From NCBI GenBank assembly GCA_900101355.1, contig FMUV01000002.1, positions 88,115-152,114 on the forward strand: a DNA stretch of 64,000 nucleotides. Direction: 5' to 3'. The stretch comes from Ruminococcus sp. YE282 (GTDB lineage: Bacteria; Bacillota; Clostridia; Oscillospirales; Acutalibacteraceae). Below, piece after piece: positions 43,788 to 51,988 of the stretch. The position numbers and the translations under genes were made by a program. Within the stretch, counting starts at the first letter, position 1; each line of letters opens with the position of its first letter. Below the pieces are notes generated by a model. It had not been told where the DNA came from. It made no database searches and saw only the letters and a program-made list of their open reading frames with translations.

Positions 43788-44507
43788 TTACCCGTCAAGT
43801 TGAAGTTCGGTAACATCAACAATATTAATCTCTTTATCGCCGTTTATGTCGCAGGCAAATTTTATATACTCATTTTTATCATTATCGTCATAAACAAGCT
43901 CTCCTGCAAGATATTTCTGAATCAGTTCGCAATCGTTTTTATCCGATTTGCCGTCAAAGTTTAAATCTTTCATAGACGACGGCATTCCCCCACCCGAGAG
44001 TACAAAATCGACTTTTTCATCTTTTAAGAGGGACTTGCTGAATTGTTCGTCACTTTTAATGATATAAAGACCGGCTGTGTCAAGTGAAAGCAAAATCTGA
44101 ACATTCTGATTTTCCAATTCAGACTTTAATTGTGCTGCACGTTCATTTTTTACACCCATTTTTTTGAGGAATTTATCAAGATTATATATAGTGGTGACAG
44201 TGTATTCGTTGTCGCCCGATGCCCTGTCGATATCAACACCGTTTGTAATATAGAAATATCCTGCAAGGGTAATCAGGTATGGTTTTGTTATGTCAAGGCC
44301 GCAATAAACTGCCGAAGTTTTAAAGTTTGTAAGTCCCTTTTCGGCGGAAAGCTTTGAATATCCGTTAATAATTCTGTAAGCCAATTTCATTCCGTCTTCG
44401 CTTATATATTCTGTATCAAATGCCGCCACCGAAAATATTGATGAAAGCATTATTGAAATTGAAACAATGATTGCCGCAATGGAATTAAACAGTTTTGATT
44501 TTTTCAT
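43788..44507 (-). CDS. Secreted protein with C-terminal dockerin type I module
   Basis: This 239-residue protein has a signal peptide (about residues 1-29, ending VAAFDT). A middle domain of about 145 residues is of unknown fold. The C-terminal pair of EF-hand-like dockerin repeats is DLNFDGKSDKNDCELIQKYL and, after a linker, DINGDKEINIVDVTELQ. Dockerins bind cohesins on scaffoldins or on the cell surface by calcium. No glycoside hydrolase motif is seen in the middle, so its catalytic role, if any, is unknown. Its ribosome binding site GGAGG lies in the 3' arm of the preceding terminator. Confidence 0.82.
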   Translation of the reverse strand: MKKSKLFNSIAAIIVSISIMLSSIFSVAAFDTEYISEDGMKLAYRIINGYSKLSAEKGLTNFKTSAVYCGLDITKPYLITLAGYFYITNGVDIDRASGDNEYTVTTIYNLDKFLKKMGVKNERAAQLKSELENQNVQILLSLDTAGLYIIKSDEQFSKSLLKDEKVDFVLSGGGMPSSMKDLNFDGKSDKNDCELIQKYLAGELVYDDNDKNEYIKFACDINGDKEINIVDVTELQLDG

Positions 44508-44551
44508 AAAAAAGCCTCCGTTTCGATAAAAGTATTATTGCCGAAACGGAG
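44508..44551 (-). terminator. Intrinsic terminator after yihY, overlapping the next ribosome site
   Basis: A ten-base perfect stem (CTCCGTTTCG with CGAAACGGAG; 44551-44542 and 44525-44516) closes a 16-base loop and is followed by GCTTTTTT. The 3' arm includes GGAGG, seven bases before the dockerin ATG. Confidence 0.85.
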
Positions 44552-44555
44552 CACT

Positions 44556-45452
44556 TTATTTTTTGTTTTTGGACTTTATATTTTTAATTCTTTTTTTAAA
44601 GGCTTTAAATTCAAAAGCTTTGATTTGTTCGTGATAAAAATAATTAATTTCGGCACCGAGCATAAGGCATATCATACAAAAATACAGCCAAACCATAATT
44701 ACGGCAAGTCTGGTCAAACTTCCGTAAATTGAAAATCCGTTAAAATCGTTTACGTAAATTGAAATTCCAAATGAAAGCAAAACCCAAGACAGGGCACATA
44801 AAAATGCACCGGGAAGCTGATATTTGATTCCGTATTCTTTGTGCTGAGATCTGCTGATATTCGGAAAATTTCGGTATAGCAATGCAAACAGCACAATAAG
44901 GTAAACAAATATTATCAAAAATCTCAGATGATAAACAACCGTAAACATATATGGAATATAAATTACTGATGAAATCCATTCTTTTATAGTCGTGCCGAGA
45001 ACAACAACAAGCAATGTTGCAATTAAGATTGCAAAAAGAACAACCGTATAAATCATTGCCCTTATTCTGAGAAAAAGCCAATTTCTGTTTTCATACGCAT
45101 TGTATATGCGATTCAGGCCATTGGTAATCGCCTGTATTCCCTTTGCCGCCGACCAAAGCGTAACGATTAATGTAATAAACGAAATGCCGACAGAATTATT
45201 GTAGACATCATTCATAAATGAAGATATATAATCTACAACCTGCTGTGAAAAAAGACTGTTCAAACTGTCCTCTACATATTTAAACGGAATATGCAAGTTT
45301 TGAAGTATTGAAGCCAAAAACATAGTCAACGGAAAGGCGGATAAAATTATAAAAAATGCAGACTGACCCGCAATTGCAAAAACATTGTCGCTGTTTGCCT
45401 TGCTGATAAACGGCTGAATTTTATTAATAGCCTTTATAATAAAACGAATCAT
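44556..45452 (-). CDS. YihY/BrkB-family membrane protein
   Basis: This 298-residue protein has about six membrane segments and the YihY/BrkB landmarks: FAIAGQSAFFIILSAFPL near residue 26, WSAAKGIQAITNGLNRIY near 107, a conserved RAMIYTVVLF helix and a basic C-terminus (KKRIKNIKSKNKK). It was once mislabelled RNase BN; the true function is unknown. It ends an rlmD-methyltransferase-SDR-yihY operon, one base after the SDR gene, with little ribosome site of its own, so translation is probably coupled. Confidence 0.9.
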   Translation of the reverse strand: MIRFIIKAINKIQPFISKANSDNVFAIAGQSAFFIILSAFPLTMFLASILQNLHIPFKYVEDSLNSLFSQQVVDYISSFMNDVYNNSVGISFITLIVTLWSAAKGIQAITNGLNRIYNAYENRNWLFLRIRAMIYTVVLFAILIATLLVVVLGTTIKEWISSVIYIPYMFTVVYHLRFLIIFVYLIVLFALLYRNFPNISRSQHKEYGIKYQLPGAFLCALSWVLLSFGISIYVNDFNGFSIYGSLTRLAVIMVWLYFCMICLMLGAEINYFYHEQIKAFEFKAFKKRIKNIKSKNKK

Positions 45453-45453
45453 A

Positions 45454-46212
45454 TTATTTACCGTTTTTTTTCATCTGAACATTGTACGAAACACGGGTCA
45501 GCATTTTCTCGCTAAGAAAATGTTCAAAGAATTTAGTAGCTTTCATTTCAAAGCCCGGAGTTATAATCATTTTTCCTTTTAATGTTTTGTCAACAGCACA
45601 TTTTGCAACATAGTCAGCCGATAATCCGCGAATACAAAATTTGACGTTTGCAACGTTGTTGAAATTTGTTCGTACAGGTCCGGGACAAAGCACAGAAACC
45701 TTTACATTGCTTTTTTCACGGCGAAGTTCTTCGTGGATTGCCTGGGTTAATCTGACAACGTAATTTTTGGAGGCATAATAGCTTGAAAAAGTCGGACCTG
45801 CAAGAAAACCTGCGGCAGAACCGACATTAAGAATATAACCGCTGTTGCGCTTTAACATATCTTTTAGAAACAGCTTTGTGAGAATATGAACCGCACATAC
45901 ATTCGTGTGTATTAAATCAAGCTCTGTTTTAAGCGGAACATCGGCAAATTTTCCGTAAGCACCGAATCCTGCATTATTTACAAGAAAATCTATCTTTTCA
46001 CTGCGTAAACGTTCATACAAATCAAAAACTTCCTGTTCACTTGATAAATCGCAGGGAACAACCTGTACATCAACGTTTTTCAGCTCGGATTCAAGACTGT
46101 TTAATTTATCTTCGCTGCGTGCAACAATTATCAAATCGTATTTTAGCAAGGCAAGGTATTTGGCAATTTCTCTGCCTATTCCGGAGCTTGCCCCCGTTAT
46201 CAAAGCTTTCAT
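45454..46212 (-). CDS. Short-chain dehydrogenase/reductase
   Basis: This 252-residue classical SDR has the cofactor motif TGASSGIGREIA, VNNAGFGAYG, and the catalytic Ser and YASK as NVGSAAGF with SSYYASKNYV. Substrate specificity cannot be read from sequence; similar proteins act on fatty-acyl or keto compounds. ATG at 46212 follows AAGGAG, which lies in the last codons of the preceding methyltransferase gene. Confidence 0.92.
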   Translation of the reverse strand: MKALITGASSGIGREIAKYLALLKYDLIIVARSEDKLNSLESELKNVDVQVVPCDLSSEQEVFDLYERLRSEKIDFLVNNAGFGAYGKFADVPLKTELDLIHTNVCAVHILTKLFLKDMLKRNSGYILNVGSAAGFLAGPTFSSYYASKNYVVRLTQAIHEELRREKSNVKVSVLCPGPVRTNFNNVANVKFCIRGLSADYVAKCAVDKTLKGKMIITPGFEMKATKFFEHFLSEKMLTRVSYNVQMKKNGK

Positions 46213-46214
46213 AT

Positions 46215-46844
46215 TTACTCCTTTTCAGCAATTGCGCAAAGCCAGCTTGTACCGTCTTTTGTGTGCAATTGAATATTCTGATAACCTGCTCTGAGCAGAA
46301 TCTCACCGATTTCATCCTTTGTTACGGCTGAAATATTAAGTCGTTTTTCAATCGGCTTCCATTTGTTAGGATTATCATCGGTTTTTAGCATTTCAAAAAT
46401 CAAAAGGATTTTTCCGCCGTGCTTTAATATTCTGTTAATTTCTTTAAGACCTTCGAGTTTATCAGGCCAAAAATAGTATGTTTCAACTGCGGTTACAACA
46501 TCAAATTTTTCGTCGTCAAACGGAAGCAAAGATACAGAAGCCTTGATTATATCTGCTTTGCTGCAAAGGATATTCTTTTGATTCAGCTTTTTGGATTTGC
46601 TAACGCAAAGCTCGGAATAATCAATTCCGTATACTTTTCCGTTGCCAACCATACGGCACAGCTTTGAAACCGTTCTTCCGCCTCCGCAGCCAACGTCAAG
46701 CAATGTGCTGTTCAAAGGAATATCTATGTATGAAAGTCCCCAATCGGTGAGTGAGGAATGTCCTTTGTTCATTGCCTTTATCATCATTTTTCCCCAGAAG
46801 CCGCTTGGTTTTGCGGCATTTTCGGTTAATTTATGATATTTCAT
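46215..46844 (-). CDS. Class I SAM-dependent methyltransferase
   Basis: This 209-residue protein has the SAM-binding motif LLDVGCGGGRTVSKL (about residues 49-63), GIDYSELCV and VTAVETYYFWPD. The start (TENAAKPSGFWGKMM) recalls the small-molecule methyltransferase group often found next to SDR genes. The substrate is unknown. It lies 17 bp after rlmD and two bases before the SDR gene. Confidence 0.9.
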   Translation of the reverse strand: MKYHKLTENAAKPSGFWGKMMIKAMNKGHSSLTDWGLSYIDIPLNSTLLDVGCGGGRTVSKLCRMVGNGKVYGIDYSELCVSKSKKLNQKNILCSKADIIKASVSLLPFDDEKFDVVTAVETYYFWPDKLEGLKEINRILKHGGKILLIFEMLKTDDNPNKWKPIEKRLNISAVTKDEIGEILLRAGYQNIQLHTKDGTSWLCAIAEKE

Positions 46845-46861
46845 AATTATTCACATCCTAT

Positions 46862-48220
46862 TCATTGCTTTTCTATCAGACAGACGCTTTCCACGTGTGC
46901 GGTACGGCTGAACATATCACACGGAGTAATCTCCTTGGTTACATATCCACGCTCGCCAAAGTATTTTAAATCTCTTGCAAGCGTAGCCGGGTCGCATGAC
47001 ACATACACAATACGCTTAGGCTGCATTTTTGAAACAGTCTCGGAAAGTTCTTCACCGCAGCCTTTGCGAGGAGGGTCAAGTATTACAACATAGGGAGACA
47101 ATCCCTCAGCCTGCAAAGTTTTTACTGCACTTGCGGCATCGGAACAAATAAATCTTGCATTATCTATTCCATTTAACTTTGCATTTACGTTTGCGTCCTT
47201 TACGGCATCCTCTACTATCTCAACGCCGACAAGCGTTTTGCAGTCCTTAGCCATTGTAAGTCCTATTGTACCCGTTCCGCAATATAAATCAAGGAGAATT
47301 TCGTCGGATTTAAGATTTGCATATTCTTTGGCTTTTGAATACAGCTTTTCAGCCTGACTTCTGTTGACCTGCCAAAAAGAAAAAGGAGATATTTTAAAAT
47401 TTAATCCGCAAAGTCTGTCTGTAATATATCCGTTTCCGTATGCAATACGATTCTTTTGACCTAAAATCACATTTGTATTTTCTCTGTTGGAATTAAAGAC
47501 GACCGTCTTAAGGTTTGGAAGTTCCTCTCTCAGCATTTTTATAAGCAAATCTTCTTGCTTTAGACCGTTTCCGTTTACTACGTAGCACACCATAAGTTCA
47601 TCGGTTAATTCTCCAAGCCTTATATAGAGGTGACGAAGTCTTCCCTTTCCTGTGCGCTCGTCATAAATATCGGTATTTGTCTCGGCAATAAACTTTCGGG
47701 TTATATTCATAACCTTAGAAAACACTTCGGGCTGAAGCAAACAATCGTCGCAATCAATTATGCGGTGAGAATGAAAGGCGTAAAAACCGATTTGAATTTT
47801 TCCGTCTCGGTCTTTTCCTATCGGAAACTGAGCCTTATTTCGGTAACGCAAAGTGTTATTGCAGCGTATTATGGGTTTGAAGTCGGTGTGTATTCCGCCG
47901 ATTCTCTCAACCGCATCAACTACACGTTGTTGTTTTATCTTACATTCTTCATCATAGTTTATATGTCTCCAAACACATCCGCCGCATTTTTCAAAGTAAG
48001 GACAATCGGGCACAATTCTTGACTCCGACGGTTCAAGGATTTTTTCTATCTTGGCAAATGCATATGTTTTTTTGACTTTTAAAATTTTAACCGAGAGCTT
48101 GTCGCCGATTGCGGAAAGAGGCACAAACACGGCGATTCCCTCGTCTGTGTGACCGACTCCGTTGCCCTCAGCGGTTGCCGAAGTTATTGTTATATCAATT
48201 ATTTCATTTTTCTTTAGCAT
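46862..48220 (-). CDS. rlmD: 23S rRNA (uracil-5-)-methyltransferase, RlmD/RumA family
   Basis: This 452-residue enzyme is predicted to make m5U in 23S rRNA. It has an N-terminal TRAM domain (about residues 1-60) and a 4Fe-4S cluster set in CPYFEKCGGC with a further cysteine near residue 165. The SAM site is LDLYCGTGTIGLTMA, followed by ILDPPRKGCGEE and the catalytic VSCDPATLARD. Many Firmicutes carry two or three paralogues (RlmCD, TrmA types), so the exact target base is uncertain. ATG at 48220 follows GGTGG; a TTG five codons upstream overlaps it. Confidence 0.9.
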   Translation of the reverse strand: MLKKNEIIDITITSATAEGNGVGHTDEGIAVFVPLSAIGDKLSVKILKVKKTYAFAKIEKILEPSESRIVPDCPYFEKCGGCVWRHINYDEECKIKQQRVVDAVERIGGIHTDFKPIIRCNNTLRYRNKAQFPIGKDRDGKIQIGFYAFHSHRIIDCDDCLLQPEVFSKVMNITRKFIAETNTDIYDERTGKGRLRHLYIRLGELTDELMVCYVVNGNGLKQEDLLIKMLREELPNLKTVVFNSNRENTNVILGQKNRIAYGNGYITDRLCGLNFKISPFSFWQVNRSQAEKLYSKAKEYANLKSDEILLDLYCGTGTIGLTMAKDCKTLVGVEIVEDAVKDANVNAKLNGIDNARFICSDAASAVKTLQAEGLSPYVVILDPPRKGCGEELSETVSKMQPKRIVYVSCDPATLARDLKYFGERGYVTKEITPCDMFSRTAHVESVCLIEKQ

Positions 48221-48249
48221 AGTATTAACCACCAATAATTACTGATTTT

Positions 48250-48278
48250 ATTTTAACATTCTTATTCTTATTTGGCAA
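48250..48278 (-). promoter_or_regulatory. Promoter of the rlmD operon
   Basis: On the minus strand TTGCCA (48278-48273) and TAAAAT (48255-48250) are 17 bases apart, with TG one base before the -10. It is divergent from the murC leader. Confidence 0.72.
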
Positions 48279-48345
48279 CATATAAAATTTTTGTCAATAT
48301 TGTTAATTTTGCGTTACAAGTATTTATTTTTCACTGATTTTATCT

Positions 48346-48542
48346 TATAATAGAAAGAGTATAATTTAAGTGCAGATGACCTTGTAAATTTATCGGTGGA
48401 TTCAATTACTTTCGGAGAAAGAATTAAGCTTTTACCGAAATCCTGAGAAGCTGACGCTCATTTTGCACTGCTTAAGTCGGTCGCAGGCTTTGCTTTTTGA
48501 AAACCGAGCAGAGTATGCTTCGATTTAAATTTTATCTTTTAA
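48346..48542 (+). ncRNA. Long structured murC 5' region or small RNA (candidate)
   Basis: A TATAAT at 48346-48351 has no clear -35 box. The next 190 bases before murC carry much pairing potential. AGTGCA (48369-48374) pairs with TGCACT (48464-48469). Inside, AATTACTTTC pairs with GAAAGAATT (48404-48425). A TCGGT/ACCGA helix lies at 48477-48507. The 5' AATTTAA (48363-48369) can pair with TTAAATT near 48525. TCGGT and ACCGA each occur twice, so alternative pairings exist. It matches no riboswitch or RNA family that I can name. The rest of this 341-base gap holds only the divergent promoter. Confidence 0.45.
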
Positions 48543-48561
48543 ATGAAATGGAGTATTTGTT

Positions 48562-49947
48562 GTGAACTATGATGAGCTTTTAAATAAAATAAAAAGAATA
48601 CATTTTATCGGAATCGGCGGAAGCGGAATGTGTCCTCTTGCCGAGATTCTCAATGCAGAGGGATTTGAACTTTCGGGCTCTGATATGAACGAGGGCGAAA
48701 CCCTTGACAGAATCAAAAGTTACGGAATCCCCGTGCATATGGGACATAATGCCGACAACATAAAGGGAGCCGAGCTTGTGGTATACTCAGCTGCAATTAA
48801 AGAAGATAACCCTGAAAGAAAAGCGGCTGTTGAACAGGGTATTCCTTGCATTGAGAGAAGCATTATGCTTGGAATTGTAACAAGAAGATACAAAAGAAGC
48901 ATTGCTGTTTCGGGCACTCACGGAAAAACAACAACAACCGCTATGCTTTCACAGATATTAATAGGAAGCGGCTTTGATCCGTCGGCAATAATCGGTGGAA
49001 AGCTTCCGTTTATCGGCGGCAACAGTTACGTCGGTCAAAGCGATATTATCGTTTGCGAAGCATGCGAATATGTTGATACGTTTCTTCAGCTCAATCCGTT
49101 TATTTCAATCATACTTAATATTGACGCAGACCACCTTGATTACTTTAAAAATCTTGACAACATAAAAAAATCTTTTCATAAATTTGCCACTCAAACTACA
49201 GGTCTGCTTGTAATTAACGGCGACGACAAAAACACACTTGAAGCAGTCGGCGATGTTGACATTGAAAAGATAACTTTTGGTTTCGGAGAAAACTGTGATT
49301 ATCGTGCTGAACACGTAACGGCAGACAAGGGCGTTCACGAACAGTTTGATTTGTATTACAAGGGCGAAATAATCACAAACATTAAATTAATTGTCCCCGG
49401 CAAACATAATATTTACAATGCTCTTGCGGCTGCGGCAACTGCACATTACCTTGGCGCAACTCCTAATGAAATATCGGAAAATCTGCATAAATTCGGTGGA
49501 GTTCACAGAAGATTTGAAATTTTGGGCACACCATGCGGAATCACGGTGGCAGACGATTTTGCACATCACCCGACTGAACTCACAGCTACGCTCAATGCGG
49601 CTATGAGTATGGGATTCAAAAAGGTTTGGGCTGTTTTTCAGCCGCATACTTTCTCAAGAACAGCAATGCTGCTTGACGATTTTGCAGAAGCGTTAAAAAT
49701 TCCCGATGTTGCAATTATATCGGCAATTCTCCCTGTAAGAGAAACAAACACATACAATATATATTCTACCGACTTAGGAGCTAAAGTACCAAATTCGGTT
49801 TGCCTGGACACATTTGAGGAAATCACCGACTATGTATGCAAAAATGCCAAAGAGGGCGACCTGATATTAACAATGGGCGGCGGAAATGTTTATATGTGTG
49901 CTAATATGATTTTTAAACAGCTTAAATATATGGAAGAAAACAAGTAA
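48562..49947 (+). CDS. murC: UDP-N-acetylmuramate-L-alanine ligase
   Basis: MurC adds L-alanine to UDP-MurNAc, the first peptide step in peptidoglycan precursor synthesis. The 461-residue protein has the N-terminal UDP-binding GIGGSGMCPLAEIL, the ATP loop SGTHGKTTTTAML, NIDADHLDYF, PGKHNIYNALAAAA, a GGVHRRFE segment and DDFAHHPTEL. GTG at 48562 has GGAG eight bases upstream. It stands alone with its own terminator, outside any division cluster. Confidence 0.97.
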   Translation: MNYDELLNKIKRIHFIGIGGSGMCPLAEILNAEGFELSGSDMNEGETLDRIKSYGIPVHMGHNADNIKGAELVVYSAAIKEDNPERKAAVEQGIPCIERSIMLGIVTRRYKRSIAVSGTHGKTTTTAMLSQILIGSGFDPSAIIGGKLPFIGGNSYVGQSDIIVCEACEYVDTFLQLNPFISIILNIDADHLDYFKNLDNIKKSFHKFATQTTGLLVINGDDKNTLEAVGDVDIEKITFGFGENCDYRAEHVTADKGVHEQFDLYYKGEIITNIKLIVPGKHNIYNALAAAATAHYLGATPNEISENLHKFGGVHRRFEILGTPCGITVADDFAHHPTELTATLNAAMSMGFKKVWAVFQPHTFSRTAMLLDDFAEALKIPDVAIISAILPVRETNTYNIYSTDLGAKVPNSVCLDTFEEITDYVCKNAKEGDLILTMGGGNVYMCANMIFKQLKYMEENK

Positions 49948-49965
49948 TTACATTGATTTTAAAGT

Positions 49966-49997
49966 ATCCCACAGGTTAAATATCTGTGGGATTTTTT
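49966..49997 (+). terminator. Intrinsic terminator after murC
   Basis: ATCCCACAG (49966-49974) pairs with CTGTGGGAT (49984-49992) around a nine-base loop, followed by a T run ending at 49997. Confidence 0.92.
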
Positions 49998-50027
49998 CTG
50001 TAAACATATATTAAGTATTAAGAAAAT

Positions 50028-50055
50028 TTGACAGATTTGAATTTAGTGTTATAAT
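50028..50055 (+). promoter_or_regulatory. Promoter of the marR-membrane protein pair
   Basis: Perfect TTGACA (50028-50033) and TATAAT (50050-50055) are 16 bases apart, with TG one base before the -10. Confidence 0.9.
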
Positions 50056-50076
50056 ATAACAGTTAACATACTAATT

Positions 50077-50090
50077 ATTTGTATACAAAT
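50077..50090. promoter_or_regulatory. Palindromic operator before marR
   Basis: ATTTGTATACAAAT is a perfect 14-base palindrome located in the early transcribed region, a few bases before the ribosome binding site. It is a likely autoregulatory site for the MarR protein. Confidence 0.7.
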
Positions 50091-50103
50091 TATTGGAGGG
50101 CAA

Positions 50104-50520
50104 ATGAAAAATTCACTGCATTACAGGTTAAGAGCAAGTCATACCGTATGCCAAAAATCAATAGTCAGCGACCTTAAATCACAAACCGACTTAAAACCGG
50201 GTGAGCCGAAAATTATTGAGTTTTTAGCAGAAAATCAACCCTGCGAGCAAAAGGAAATAGCCGCCGGATGTGATATTGACCCGGCATCGGTAACAGGACT
50301 GCTGAGAAGAATGGAAAATCACAATTTGATTGAAAGGCATATCAAAAACGGAAACAGACGTTCTTTGTATGTCAGTCTCACCGACTTTGGCATTGAAATG
50401 TCAAAAAAAGTTGAAAACACATTTAACAAGGTGGACTCTAAGGCACTCAATGGGTTTTCAGATTCAGAAATTGAGTTACTCGAAAGTATGCTTGACAGAA
50501 TTTATGAGAATTTAAAGTGA
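50104..50520 (+). CDS. MarR-family regulator
   Basis: This 138-residue winged-helix protein has the MarR recognition segment CDIDPASVTGLLRRMENHNLI (about residues 59-79; core PASVTGLLRRM) and a wing with KNGNRRSLYVSLTDFG. It heads a two-gene unit with the following membrane protein, whose TTG start is 19 bases downstream. It is likely to bind the palindrome at 50077-50090. The ligand is unknown. TTGGAGGG lies just before the ATG. Confidence 0.9.
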   Translation: MKNSLHYRLRASHTVCQKSIVSDLKSQTDLKPGEPKIIEFLAENQPCEQKEIAAGCDIDPASVTGLLRRMENHNLIERHIKNGNRRSLYVSLTDFGIEMSKKVENTFNKVDSKALNGFSDSEIELLESMLDRIYENLK

Positions 50521-50539
50521 ATATGAAAGGAAGACTGTA

Positions 50540-51223
50540 TTGAACAATTCAGAATTGAGATTAGAAAAGAGTAATATCAAAAAAAGATTATTGGCTTACT
50601 TTTTGGGGCTGTTCATTATGGCATTAGGTATTTCGATGTCGGTAAAATCGAATTTGGGCGTCTCCCCTGTCAGCTCAATCCCATATACTATTACCTGCAT
50701 TACAGGGCTTGAGATGGGAAAAGCCACAATCGTATTTCATATTTTTTTGGTATTGCTGCAAATAGCAATTTTAAGAAAAGAATTTAAAATAAAAAACCTA
50801 CTGCAAATAGCAGTAGGCATAGTATTTGGATATTTTACAACATTTTCTAACTTTTTGTTTGGATTTATTCCGACGCCAAGTAACATAGTATTTCGTATTA
50901 TACTTATGCTGGGCAGCACCGTATTGATTGCGGCAGGCATATTTTTATATCTTCCGTCAGACATAGTGCCGCTTGCCGGCGAGGGAGCTATGATGGCTAT
51001 TTCAGATAAAACACATATTAAATTTAATAGAATTAAAATTGCGTTTGACGTATCAATGGTAACCATATCGCTCATTTCGTGCATTATTGTGCTTAAATCT
51101 CTCGGTTCGGTCGGAATAGGAACTGTTGCAGCAGCCTTGCTTGTCGGCATAGTTCTCGGATTTATTACAAAAATATTCGGTGAAAAACGCGACAAGGTTC
51201 TTGGCTTGGTTAGAATAGACTGA
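50540..51223 (+). CDS. YczE/YitT-like integral membrane protein
   Basis: This 227-residue protein has about five or six membrane segments and no soluble domain. LFIMALGISMSVKSNLGVSPVSSIPY (two adjacent pieces, GISMSVKSNLG and VSPVSSIPY, about residues 30-55) is typical of the YczE/YyaS/DUF6198 membrane family, and PSDIVPLAGEGAMMAIS resembles a second repeat. Function is unknown; control by MarR hints at export or response to a small compound. The TTG at 50540 follows AGGAAG at six bases. Confidence 0.7.
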   Translation: MNNSELRLEKSNIKKRLLAYFLGLFIMALGISMSVKSNLGVSPVSSIPYTITCITGLEMGKATIVFHIFLVLLQIAILRKEFKIKNLLQIAVGIVFGYFTTFSNFLFGFIPTPSNIVFRIILMLGSTVLIAAGIFLYLPSDIVPLAGEGAMMAISDKTHIKFNRIKIAFDVSMVTISLISCIIVLKSLGSVGIGTVAAALLVGIVLGFITKIFGEKRDKVLGLVRID

Positions 51224-51409
51224 TAAAATCTTTAAAAGTCGAAACTTCATCTTGACTTTTTTGAAAATTTGTGCTAAATAATTAAAGTAATCTTTATTAA
51301 TGGATTGCATAAAACTAAATTAGCATGAAGACATAAAATGTCACTCTGCCAATGTCAGACGGCGGAGGGGCATTATTTTTTTGTCTTGAAGTTAGGATGG
51401 AGGATTATT

Positions 51410-51871
51410 ATGCCAAAAACCAATTTTCAATCAGCAGTATTTACAGCAATAACAGCATGGATTATGGTTTATTTTATGACACTGTATAACAGCGTTATTG
51501 CAAGCGGAGAATTTTCAAATTTAACCTTTCTTGCAGCATTAAAAAATATGTGGATAGAATACATAATAATAGGATTGTGCGCATATTTCATTTCGACCCC
51601 ATTTGCAAAACATCTTGCTTTTAAAATAATCAACAGTAACGACCGACAGATTTTTATAATACTGACCATTCAGGTCTTTACAGTAATCTGTCAAGTAGCA
51701 TTTGCAAGCGTAATCGGGGTATATCACGCAAGCGGATTTAATTCTCAAATCATTCCGAATTATCTCAGGGCCTATTGCCTTAACTTTGCAATGGCTATGC
51801 CTCTTCAAATATTTGTAGCAGGACCGACAGCAAGGTTTATTTTTAGAAAAATATATGCCAATAATAACTAA
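51410..51871 (+). CDS. DUF2798-type membrane protein
   Basis: This 153-residue protein has four predicted membrane helices in two similar halves (AVFTAITAWIMVYFMTLYN and, later, YLRAYCLNFAMAMPLQIFVAG in two parts), with a GPTARFIFRKIY end; this pattern matches the DUF2798 family. Function is unknown. ATG at 51410 follows GGAGG at six bases, so an upstream in-frame ATG at 51338 is rejected. The 186 bases before it hold no gene. Confidence 0.72.
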   Translation: MPKTNFQSAVFTAITAWIMVYFMTLYNSVIASGEFSNLTFLAALKNMWIEYIIIGLCAYFISTPFAKHLAFKIINSNDRQIFIILTIQVFTVICQVAFASVIGVYHASGFNSQIIPNYLRAYCLNFAMAMPLQIFVAGPTARFIFRKIYANNN

Positions 51872-51988
51872 AAACAATTAATAAATAGACAAAATAACAT
51901 ACTTTATTGCAATACAAATAGCATATATCAGATATGCCAAATATACATTTTACATTTATGCAATGAAGTAGTAATATAAGCAATGGTC

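Noticed and set aside
48346-48542. Calling the murC upstream region 6S RNA, T-box or SRP RNA
   Set aside because: No T-box specifier/anti-terminator sequence, no SRP GGAAGCAG-like loop, and the fold looks like several domains rather than one rod; left as a candidate only.
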